8,999 bases of DNA from JAGQRJ01 sp041402045 (GTDB lineage: Bacteria; Planctomycetota; J058): positions 1 through 8,999 of the forward strand of contig JAWKSZ010000116.1 in assembly GCA_041402045.1 (NCBI GenBank), read 5' to 3'. Under the pieces are notes generated by a model. That model made no database searches. It saw only the letters and a list, made by a program, of their open reading frames with translations, and had not been told where the DNA came from. The position numbers and the translations under genes were made by a program. Positions 1 to 5,710 of the stretch are shown here, piece after piece; position 1 is the stretch's first letter; every line of letters starts with the position of its first letter.

Positions 1-194
1 GCGCGGTGTCTCCCGGCGGAGCTGGGTGACGGGTGACGGCGGTGCGCGGGTCAACGCCGTGCCAGGCTGAAGACCTCCCGGCGCGGCACGCACCCGGCAG
101 AGACGAGCCAGGCACGCTGCGCGCCAACGGCTGGCGGTGCTACGCCCGGTGCGCCCTACGGCCCAACCAGGCCCCTCCAGCGCGGGACCGGCCA

Positions 195-228
195 GTAGGG
201 GATGGGCGCAGGCAAGCTGCGCCCCTAC
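195..228. repeat. REP-like palindromic hairpin
   Basis: GTAGGGG at 195-201 is the exact reverse complement of CCCCTAC at 222-228. Inside it, GCGCAG (206/207-211) pairs with CTGCGC around a GCAAG loop (212-216). The arms can also slide, so that GGGCGCAG at 204-211 pairs with CTGCGCCC at 217-224. On the minus strand the unit reads GTAGGGGCGCAGC..., similar in style to REP-type intergenic palindromes of many bacteria. A partial second copy of the head motif lies at 150-160. No T-rich tract follows on either strand, so an intrinsic terminator is less likely than a repeat element. Confidence 0.5.
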
Positions 229-286
229 GACCTCCTGCCAAGCGGCGGGCTGCTACACCTTCCGCGGGCCGGCCGTCGCCGAGCAC

Positions 287-313
287 GCCAAAACCTCCCC
301 GTGCAGGAACGGG
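287..313 (-). terminator. Weak candidate terminator after the oxidoreductase gene
   Basis: On the minus strand, 22 bases past the stop codon of the oxidoreductase gene, CCCGT and ACGGG (313-309 and 302-298) form a 5-bp stem around a 6-base loop. It is followed by GAGG and then TTTT, ending near 290. The stem is short and the T run is interrupted, so this is only a possible end of the leftward transcript. Confidence 0.3.
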
Positions 314-334
314 TCGGCCCGAGGCGGACCACGC

Positions 335-1135
335 CTACCCCTTGTCCGGGGCGCGGCGGTCGGCGCGCCAGTCGGCGCCGGCGACCTTGCCGACCGAGGC
401 CATGAGCGCGCTGAGGTGCTCCTTGCCGTCGATCCCGAGCAGGGCGTGGGCCTGAGCGTCGTACCAGGCGCCCATGGAGAGGCTGCCCAGGCCGAGGGCG
501 CCCGCGGCGAGGTGCAGGTTCTCGGCGACGTGGCCCACGTCCCACCACACGTAGCGGTAGGCCCGCTCGTAGTACTTGGCGCGGCAGCGGGGGAGCACGG
601 CGGTCCAGAGGAAGGTCACCCCGGCGTAGCGCACGTGCTCCTGGTCGAGGGCGATCTCGGTCGCGGTGTCCGCGATCTCGGGATCCAGGCGCAGGGCCTC
701 GAGCGCCCAGCCCTCGACGTCGAGGTGGTAGAGCCCGGGTTCGAGGCCCTCGACCCGGGTCACGAACAGGTAGGTCTCGATCGGGTACAGCGCACCGGAG
801 CTCGGGGACGTGCGCAGCGCGTAGCCGTCCATGCGCGCGGTGATCCCCTGGGTCGACCACAGGAGCAGGTTCAGCTCGTTGAGCGCCAGCGGCTCGGGGA
901 GGAAGTTGCGCTTCGAGCGACGCGTGGCGAGGAGCGTCCACAGGGGCGGCGAGTCCTCCGGGAACTCGGGCTCCCCGAGGGGGATCCGCGCCTGGGCGTC
1001 GGGGTAGGTGAGGTAGGTCTCGGGCCGGTTCTTCGCGTCGTAGCTGCGGTCGGCCCAGATCGCGTCCAGGGTCGCGCGGTCGTAGGAGGTGACCTCGACG
1101 TAGCGGTCGCAGACCTCGCGCCAGTCGGCGCTCAC
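335..1135 (-). CDS. SagB/ThcOx-family FMN-dependent oxidoreductase (nitroreductase fold)
   Basis: The protein has 266 residues, starts at GTG (1133-1135) and stops at TAG (335-337). Seen in the sequence: an N-terminal helical stretch (1-60), then RRSKRNF at 72-78, which fits the FMN-phosphate-binding Arg/Ser loop. RTSPSSGALYPIE at 108-120 is the hallmark of the SagB/ThcOx group. A DVGHxAENLHLAA helix lies near 196-208, followed by GLGS and the closing LLGIDGKE segment. Members of this family oxidise thiazolines and oxazolines to azoles in RiPP clusters, but many stand-alone homologues have unknown substrates. No YcaO cyclodehydratase or precursor peptide gene is visible here, so a RiPP role is not supported. 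The start overlaps the stop of the DUF2237 gene in GTGA, and I see no clear Shine-Dalgarno sequence, which suggests translation coupled to that gene. A cytosolic location is likely because there is no signal peptide. Family assignment is firm; substrate is unknown. Confidence 0.9.
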   Translation of the reverse strand: MSADWREVCDRYVEVTSYDRATLDAIWADRSYDAKNRPETYLTYPDAQARIPLGEPEFPEDSPPLWTLLATRRSKRNFLPEPLALNELNLLLWSTQGITARMDGYALRTSPSSGALYPIETYLFVTRVEGLEPGLYHLDVEGWALEALRLDPEIADTATEIALDQEHVRYAGVTFLWTAVLPRCRAKYYERAYRYVWWDVGHVAENLHLAAGALGLGSLSMGAWYDAQAHALLGIDGKEHLSALMASVGKVAGADWRADRRAPDKG

Positions 1136-1500
1136 GCGCGGGAGGCGTGGGCCTGGAGGTCGTCCAGCTCGACGAACTCCAGCGCGCTGAGGTGCGTCGA
1201 CTCGAGGACCACTGGGGGCGCGAGCCCGGCCTCGAGGGCCTCCTTCCAGCGGCTGACGCACACGCACCACTTGTCCCCGGGCTTGAGCCCGGGGAAGTCG
1301 AACTCGGGACGCGGCGTGGAGAGGTCGTTCCCCGCGCGCTGGGAGAAGCTGAGGAACTCCGCGGTCATGCGCGCGCACACCGTGTGCAGGCCGTGGTCGT
1401 CGGCCCCGGTGCGGCACAGGCCGTCGCGGTAGAAGCCGGTCATGGGGTCGGTGCAGCAGCTCTCGAGCTCACCGCCGAGCACGTTCTTACCGGGTCGCAC
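1132..1500 (-). CDS. DUF2237 family protein
   Basis: This 122-residue protein matches the usual size and pattern of the DUF2237 family. Recognisable segments are the start KNVLGGELESCCTDP (5-19), TGFYRDGLCRTG, HTVCARMTAEFLSFS, GNDLSTPRPEFDFPGLKPG, DKWCVCVSRWKEAL and the PPVVLESTHLSALE tail. Conserved Cys residues and the DLSTPRPE-FPGLKPGD core are intact. The molecular function of the family is not established, to my knowledge. I chose GTG at 1500 because GAGGAGG (minus strand, 1512-1506) sits five bases before it and the family normally begins a few residues before KNVLG. An in-frame extension further upstream is Pro-rich and non-conserved. The stop overlaps the oxidoreductase start by four bases, so the two proteins are probably made together and may act in the same pathway. 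No signal peptide or membrane segment is seen. Confidence 0.92.
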   Translation of the reverse strand: MRPGKNVLGGELESCCTDPMTGFYRDGLCRTGADDHGLHTVCARMTAEFLSFSQRAGNDLSTPRPEFDFPGLKPGDKWCVCVSRWKEALEAGLAPPVVLESTHLSALEFVELDDLQAHASRA

Positions 1501-1505
1501 GGGCG

Positions 1506-1512
1506 CCTCCTC
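1506..1512 (-). promoter_or_regulatory. Shine-Dalgarno site fixing the DUF2237 start
   Basis: On the minus strand GAGGAGG ends five bases before GTG at 1500. This strong site supports that start over upstream in-frame codons. A TAGGCT box (1529-1524) lies just upstream and could be a -10 element, but no convincing -35 is present. Confidence 0.6.
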
Positions 1513-1529
1513 GCGTGCCGCACAGCCTA

Positions 1530-1547
1530 CCTCCCGCGGCGGGGAGG
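1530..1547 (-). terminator. GC-rich hairpin between kinase and DUF2237 genes
   Basis: CCTCCC (1530-1535) and GGGAGG (1542-1547) form a perfect 6-bp stem around a 6-base loop, starting about 15 bases past the kinase stop codon. There is no T tract, so it may only attenuate or protect the upstream message, or be compositional. It lies in the 62-base gap that separates the two halves of the leftward gene run. Confidence 0.25.
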
Positions 1548-1562
1548 GGGTGGGCGGCGGGT

Positions 1563-3281
1563 TCACTCCCCCAGCAGGTCCCGGGCCTCGAACGCGCGCT
1601 CGTGGTCGGGCTCGAGCTCGAGCCCGCGCTGGAGCTCGGGGAAGGCGCGGGGGAAGTCCCCCGCGGCGTAGCGCAGGAACCCGAGCTCGAAGTGCGCGTC
1701 GGCGTCCTCGGGGTAGAGGTCGACCGCGCGCTGGAGGTCGACGAGCCCCTCGTCGAGCCGCCCCAGCTCGGCCAGCAGGATCCCGCGCAGGCACAGGCTC
1801 TCGCGGTCGAGGCGCTCCTCGCCCAGGGCGCGGTCGAGGTCGTGCACGGCGGCCTCGCGGTTGCCGAGCTTCTCCTGCACGCGGGCGCGGTGGTAGAGCG
1901 CGTGGCGGGCGTCGGGCTCCAGGCGCAAGGCCTCGTCCAGGTCGCGCAGCGCGCGGGGGTAGTCGCGCTGCTCGCGGTAGAGCACGCCGCGGTGGTAGTA
2001 GGCGCCGGCCAGGCTCGGGTCCAGGGCCAGGGCGCGGTTCAGGTCCTCCAGCGCCCGCGGGGCGTCCAGCTTGCGCCGCGTCGCGCCGCGGTGGTAGAGC
2101 GCCTCGGCGTGGTCGGGGTGCGCGGCCAGGACCTGGTTCACGTCTGCCAGCGCGCCCTCGAAGTCGTCGAGCTGCCGGCGCACGAAGCCCCGCTGGACCC
2201 GCGCCTCGACGTCCTCGGGGTCCGCGTCCAGCGCGCGGTCGAGGCGCTCGAGCGCCTCGGGGTAGGCCTCCTGCTCGAGGAGCGCCGCGATCGGCTCCGG
2301 GGCCGGGGCCGGCGGAGGGCTCGGCGGGGAAGGCGCGGGCGGGGGCACGACCTCGGGCGCGGCGTCGGGGCGGAGGGCCACCCACAGCGCGCCTGCGACG
2401 AGGGCGCTCGCCGCCACCCCGCCCAGGGCCAGGAGCGGCGCCCGACCGCCGGTCGCCGGCGCGCGGAGCACGGCGCGCAGCGCCTGGACCACGGCCTGCA
2501 TGCTCGCTGGCCGCGCGGCGGGGTCCTTCTCCAGGCAGCGCAGGCAGAGCCGCTCGAGCGCCTCGGGGACGTCCGGCACGAGGCGCCGCGGCGGCTCCGG
2601 CGCGCGCCCCAGGGTCTGGGCGATCGCCTCGGTCAAGGACCCCGCCTGCAGCGGCGGGAAGCTGGTGAGCGCGGCGTAGAGCACGGCGCCCAGGCCGTAG
2701 ACGTCGGTCGCTGGACCGCAAGCGTTCACCTGCCCCGCGGCCTGCTCCGGCGCCCAGTAGCCGGGGGTGCCCATGAAGGTCCCCGAGCGGGTCAGGCGGG
2801 TGCCCGCGGCGTCGAGGTCGAGGGCCAGGCCGAAGTCGACGAGCCGCGCGCGACCGCGCGGGTCGAGGACCACGTTGTCGGGCTTGAGGTCGCGGTGCAG
2901 CACGCCCTGGGCGTGGCACTCGACCAGCGCCTCGGCGAGCTCGAGGGCCAGGGCCGCGGCCGCGCGCCAGGGGAGCGCTCCGCCCTGGGCCAGCCGCTCC
3001 TGGAGGGAAGGGCCCTCGACCAGCTCCATGACCAGGTACGGGCAGCCGCCGAGCTCGCCGCGGTCGCGGATCGCGACCACGCCGGGGTGCGCGATCCGCG
3101 CCAGCGCCGCGGCCTCGGTCTCGAACCGGCGCAGCGTCCGCTCCCCCGGCGGCGCCGCGAGCAGCTTGAGGGCGAGGTCCGGGCCGCCGCGGGGGTCCGC
3201 CACCCGCAGCACCTGGCCGCCGCCGCCCCGCGCGATCGGGGCCAGCACGCGGTAGGGGCCGATCGCGCTCGGCGCCGCCAC
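1563..3281 (-). CDS. Membrane-anchored Ser/Thr protein kinase with C-terminal TPR repeats
   Basis: The 572-residue protein starts at GTG (3279-3281). The kinase domain spans about 8-272. It has a Gly-rich loop ARGGGGQV (17-24), the ATP-anchoring Lys39 in LALKLL, alpha-C Glu56 and catalytic HRDLKPDN (129-136). DFG follows at 149-151, then an activation segment with GTPGYWAPEQ (171-180) and DVYGLGAVLY (193-202). All catalytic residues are present, so it should be active, and it is of the RD class. The first Gly of the loop is Ala17. One hydrophobic segment (about 282-303) follows, then a Pro-rich linker (305-335) and about seven TPR units (336-572). The predicted topology is a cytoplasmic kinase with the TPR array outside the inner membrane, the common Hanks-type plan in Planctomycetota and Myxococcota. 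The start is four bases after the stop of the Cys-pair gene, so co-transcription and coupling are likely. Target proteins are unknown. Confidence 0.95.
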   Translation of the reverse strand: MAAPSAIGPYRVLAPIARGGGGQVLRVADPRGGPDLALKLLAAPPGERTLRRFETEAAALARIAHPGVVAIRDRGELGGCPYLVMELVEGPSLQERLAQGGALPWRAAAALALELAEALVECHAQGVLHRDLKPDNVVLDPRGRARLVDFGLALDLDAAGTRLTRSGTFMGTPGYWAPEQAAGQVNACGPATDVYGLGAVLYAALTSFPPLQAGSLTEAIAQTLGRAPEPPRRLVPDVPEALERLCLRCLEKDPAARPASMQAVVQALRAVLRAPATGGRAPLLALGGVAASALVAGALWVALRPDAAPEVVPPPAPSPPSPPPAPAPEPIAALLEQEAYPEALERLDRALDADPEDVEARVQRGFVRRQLDDFEGALADVNQVLAAHPDHAEALYHRGATRRKLDAPRALEDLNRALALDPSLAGAYYHRGVLYREQRDYPRALRDLDEALRLEPDARHALYHRARVQEKLGNREAAVHDLDRALGEERLDRESLCLRGILLAELGRLDEGLVDLQRAVDLYPEDADAHFELGFLRYAAGDFPRAFPELQRGLELEPDHERAFEARDLLGE

Positions 3282-3285
3282 GGCT

Positions 3286-3882
3286 TCAGTCCAGACCCAG
3301 GAGCGCGCGGCACTCCTTGAGCAGGATCCAGGCGAAGCGCGGGTCCCGGGCCGCGGTGTCGTGCTTGGTGAGGTAGCCGAAGACCAGCCCGGCCTCGTCC
3401 TCCCCGCGCTCGAGGAAGGCCAAGAGCGCGCGGTAGGCGAAGTCCGGCCCGCGCGTGCCCTCGAGCTCGAGGGCCTGGCAGGCGGCCTCGAGGGCGTCGT
3501 CGAACTCGCCCCAGGTGCTGGCCAGGCACCAGGCGTAGAGCGCGGCGTGCTCGCGCAGCGTCGGCGAGGGCGCGGTGAGGAGCGGCGCCAGGGCCTGGGC
3601 GCGCTCCTCGGGCTCCCGGTCCAGCACCGCGCCCAGCGCCCGCTCGGCCTCGGGCTCGAGCCGCCACAGGTAGCGCTCCTCCCAGCTCCCGCCGAGGTCG
3701 AACTCGTGGTGGTAGCGGTAGCGGTAGAGCGCGCCGCAGGCGCAGCGCAGGAGCTGGGCGTGCTGGGAGTAGCCCTCCCCCGGGGCGATCGGCTCGAGCT
3801 CGTCGGCCTCGGGCGGACAGAGCTCGCGCTCCTGGGTCCCGACCCCTGCGCGGCGGAGCGCCGCGCAGGTCGCGCAGGCCAC
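3286..3882 (-). CDS. Hypothetical protein with N-terminal Cys pairs (putative zinc binding)
   Basis: I do not recognise a named family. The predicted product is 198 residues from GTG at 3882. Open reading frame continues further upstream but runs into the toroid gene in another frame, so that extension is a shadow. Two Cys pairs are visible: CATC (3-6) and CAC (47-49, followed by Gly). The second is followed by ALYRYRYHHEF and an aromatic/acidic SWEERYLWRL segment, as expected for a small zinc ribbon with a strand pair. Cys22 lies between the pairs. The C-terminal half (about 80-198) is helical, Ala/Leu/Glu-rich and resembles degenerate helical repeats, for example around LREHAALYAWCLASTWGEF. 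There is no signal peptide or membrane segment, so it is probably cytosolic. It lies five bases after the toroid gene and four bases before the kinase gene, so an accessory or substrate role to either is possible but unproven. Confidence 0.8.
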   Translation of the reverse strand: MACATCAALRRAGVGTQERELCPPEADELEPIAPGEGYSQHAQLLRCACGALYRYRYHHEFDLGGSWEERYLWRLEPEAERALGAVLDREPEERAQALAPLLTAPSPTLREHAALYAWCLASTWGEFDDALEAACQALELEGTRGPDFAYRALLAFLERGEDEAGLVFGYLTKHDTAARDPRFAWILLKECRALLGLD

Positions 3883-3887
3883 CGGGA

Positions 3888-5576
3888 CTACTCGCCCCGA
3901 GCGTAGCGAGCGTGGGTCGTGAGGGTCAGCCCGCGGTCGAGGGTCTCCTCCAGCGCGTCGCGCTCGCCGGCCGCAGGCCAGGAGCCGTCGGGCTGCTGGG
4001 AGTCGACCAGCGGGAGCACGTGAGCCTCGTTCCAGGCCTTCCAGGTCTCGCCGCCGACCTCGAACGCCGCCTGGGTCAGCCAGGGCAGGGCCTCGCCCGC
4101 GGGGGTCAGGCTCCCCAGGCCCTGGACGGCGGCGGCGGAGTCGGGGCTGCCCCGGGCCTCGTCGTCGCCGACCCCGCGCAGGATCGCGCACGCCGTCGCG
4201 CGCCAGGAGCCAGGCTCGACGCGCCCCGCGGCCGCGCGGGCGAGGGTCAGGAGCGGGCCGAGGTGGGACGAGCCCGGGGGCCCGTCGAGGGCCGCGGTGA
4301 CCCGGGCCAGCTCGAGCAGGCGCAGGGCGAGCGCCGGATCGTGCAGCGTGGCCCGCAGGCCGGTGGTGTAGGCGAGGGCCTTCTCCACACCGACCTTGAA
4401 GCGGAAGTCGCGGGTGATCGCGTAGGACTCCACCAGGGCCTGGGTCGCGAGGAGGTGGGCGCCGAGGTCGTCGGAGAAGCGCCCGTCGTTCCGCTGCTGG
4501 CGCCGCAGCCAGTTGAGGGCTTGGTTGACCGTGCGCTTGAACGGGCCGAAGCGGTGGCTGTTGCCGTCGGCGAGGAAGACCAGGGTCGCGCGAGCCGTCG
4601 TGTGGACGCGGACGGCCTCGGGGGCGTCAGGGCGGAAGCCTCCGTCCGGCGCCTGGGTCTGCTTCACGTAGCGCTGCGCCCTGAGCAGCGCGTCCTCGCT
4701 CGCCTGGGTGGCGCCTTCGCGCTCCTCGGCGGCGCCGCCGTAGCGCTGGGCAAAGGCGCCGGCCGCCCCGCCCCCGACGCCGTAGGCGTCGACGGTCGAG
4801 TCGACGGGCCGCCTCGGGGGCTCGGAGAAGTCGGTGCCCTTGGGCTCGTCGCCCTCGACGAGGACCTCCTCCTCCAAAATGATGATCGGCTTCTCGACGG
4901 GGGCGTCGCCGCCCTCCCGCGAGAGCTCCTCCTCGAAGTACTCCCGCGCGCCCTCGCGCTCCCAGCGCCCGCGGGTCTCCGCCGGCGCGCCGGGGCGGCG
5001 CGGGAAGCTCTGGAGCCCGCGGTAGGTCGTCGCGGCCTCGCGCAGCGCGCGCGCGATCGTCGCGGCGGGCACCCCCGGGGCCGCGTCGAGCACGATCGGG
5101 ACCCCGGTGCGCTGCGCGCCGCGGTAGCCGTCGCGGAAGCGCGCGAGGTCGCCGCGCAGGGCGGCCCAGGCGTCGTCGTTCAGGGACGCGCCGCGCCCGT
5201 AGGCCTTGCGTCCGACCTTCAGCGCGGGCAGGCCGTCCGCCCCCGGGCCGGCGGGCGCGCCGTCGGCGGTCTCCCACGCCAGGCGCACCCGGACCTCGTT
5301 GAGGTCGATCATGGGCGCCTGGCCCTTGAGCCGGCCTGGGGCGAAGAAGCGCACGATATGGCGGTGGCCGGCCTCGGCGGGGAGGTCGAGCACGTCGGCG
5401 GCCGCCCGCTCGTCGAAGGTCTTCGTCGCGAGCTCCTCGACGGCGCGCGCGACGTCGCCGCAGGTCTCGCAGGACGCGAAGCGGGTGACGCAGATCCCGG
5501 GGCGCGTCTGCGGCGCCGGGTCCTGGGCGGCGGCGACCGCCACCCCGATCGTGAGCGCCAGCGCGAAGCGGTACAT
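3888..5576 (-). CDS. Secreted terpene-cyclase-like alpha/alpha-toroid protein with ExbD-like N-terminal region
   Basis: This 562-residue protein starts at ATG (5574-5576). Residues 1-17 form a signal peptide (Arg3, a hydrophobic core, cleavage near AAA-Q). A Cys cluster C29, C36, C39 (CETC) follows. Residues about 70-200 look like the periplasmic domain of ExbD/TolR, with LKVGRKAYGRG, then a helix, then GVPIVLDAAPGVPAATIARAL. An acidic stretch (IIILEEEVLVEGDEPKGTDF, from about 228) and a Gly/Ala segment GVGGGAAGAF (about 265-274) resemble linkers of planctomycete squalene-cyclase-like proteins. From about 290 to the end are prenyltransferase/squalene-oxidase-type repeats with QW-like motifs QAPDGGF, QRNDGRF (about 50 residues later) and QQPDGSW. 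I see no DxDD cyclase motif, so a catalytic terpene cyclase is unlikely and a binding or structural role is the better guess. It is the first gene of a tight run with the Cys-pair protein and the kinase. Confidence 0.85.
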   Translation of the reverse strand: MYRFALALTIGVAVAAAQDPAPQTRPGICVTRFASCETCGDVARAVEELATKTFDERAAADVLDLPAEAGHRHIVRFFAPGRLKGQAPMIDLNEVRVRLAWETADGAPAGPGADGLPALKVGRKAYGRGASLNDDAWAALRGDLARFRDGYRGAQRTGVPIVLDAAPGVPAATIARALREAATTYRGLQSFPRRPGAPAETRGRWEREGAREYFEEELSREGGDAPVEKPIIILEEEVLVEGDEPKGTDFSEPPRRPVDSTVDAYGVGGGAAGAFAQRYGGAAEEREGATQASEDALLRAQRYVKQTQAPDGGFRPDAPEAVRVHTTARATLVFLADGNSHRFGPFKRTVNQALNWLRRQQRNDGRFSDDLGAHLLATQALVESYAITRDFRFKVGVEKALAYTTGLRATLHDPALALRLLELARVTAALDGPPGSSHLGPLLTLARAAAGRVEPGSWRATACAILRGVGDDEARGSPDSAAAVQGLGSLTPAGEALPWLTQAAFEVGGETWKAWNEAHVLPLVDSQQPDGSWPAAGERDALEETLDRGLTLTTHARYARGE

Positions 5577-5581
5577 GGGAG

Positions 5582-5587
5582 CCTCCT
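5582..5587 (-). promoter_or_regulatory. Shine-Dalgarno site of the toroid gene
   Basis: A full AGGAGG on the minus strand lies five bases before ATG at 5576. It confirms the start that gives the signal peptide, and marks this as the first gene of the leftward run. Confidence 0.75.
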
Positions 5588-5600
5588 GGGTCAGGGTCAG

Positions 5601-5619
5601 GGGGATCCTAAGGGTCCCC
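5601..5619. repeat. Imperfect inverted repeat in the divergent intergenic region
   Basis: GGGGATCC (5601-5608) and GGGTCCCC (5612-5619) are inverted arms around TAA, with seven exact pairs and one T-G position. It lies 25-43 bases upstream of the toroid gene start, between two divergent genes. It could be an operator for either, or a hairpin in the toroid gene's leader. The role is inferred from position only. Confidence 0.35.
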
Positions 5620-5645
5620 GCGCGGACGGTCGAGGTCCTTCAGGG

Positions 5646-5673
5646 TTCACCCGACGGTGGGGCGCGGTAGCCT
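5646..5673 (+). promoter_or_regulatory. Candidate promoter for the outer-membrane barrel gene
   Basis: TTCACC (5646-5651) and TAGCCT (5668-5673) are spaced by 16 bases and resemble sigma-70-type -35 and -10 boxes (four of six positions match in the -35). The predicted transcript would begin near 5680, about 30 bases before the ATG. In such GC-rich DNA weak matches arise by chance. Confidence 0.3.
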
Positions 5674-5700
5674 GTGCCACTCGACCCGTGGCTCCGACCC

Positions 5701-5707
5701 AGGAGGA
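5701..5707 (+). promoter_or_regulatory. Shine-Dalgarno site fixing the barrel gene start
   Basis: AGGAGGA lies three to four bases before ATG at 5711. It favours this start over an in-frame GTG at 5657, which has no such site and would add 18 residues ahead of a standard signal peptide. Confidence 0.7.
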
Positions 5708-5710
5708 CCC

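Larger units (their letters stand above)
1..334. other. Non-coding region with small hairpins; no supportable gene
   Basis: I see no gene in this stretch. Open frames exist on both strands, but they lack ribosome-binding sites, give low-complexity Arg/Pro/Ala translations and match nothing I recognise. The region holds three short perfect-arm hairpins (122-136, within 195-228, and 298-313) and two imperfect copies of TGCGCC(C)CTACG (150-160 and 218-229). Near the left edge GGGTGAC occurs twice in tandem (24-37). It lies downstream of the leftward operon, so it probably holds that operon's 3' end plus intergenic repeat material. The end of a gene entering from the left cannot be excluded for the first ~70 bases. 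Confidence 0.6.

Noticed and set aside
33..455. Possible small plus-strand gene at the left end
   Set aside because: No ribosome-binding site, Arg/Pro/Ala-rich translation, and it runs into the end of the oxidoreductase gene on the opposite strand.
335..1135. RiPP (azole-forming) biosynthetic cluster suggested by the SagB-type enzyme
   Set aside because: No YcaO cyclodehydratase, E1-like protein, precursor peptide or transporter is visible within the window; stand-alone SagB-type enzymes are common.
1515..3320. A 601-codon open frame on the plus strand opposite the kinase gene
   Set aside because: The minus-strand frame has all kinase motifs and TPRs. The plus-strand translation is low-complexity with no recognisable domain.
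3897..3911. CGAGCG-TAG-CGAGCG direct repeat at the 3' end of the toroid gene
   Set aside because: It lies in the coding sequence for the last residues (H-A-R-Y-A-R-G-E) and is short; chance in GC-rich DNA is sufficient.
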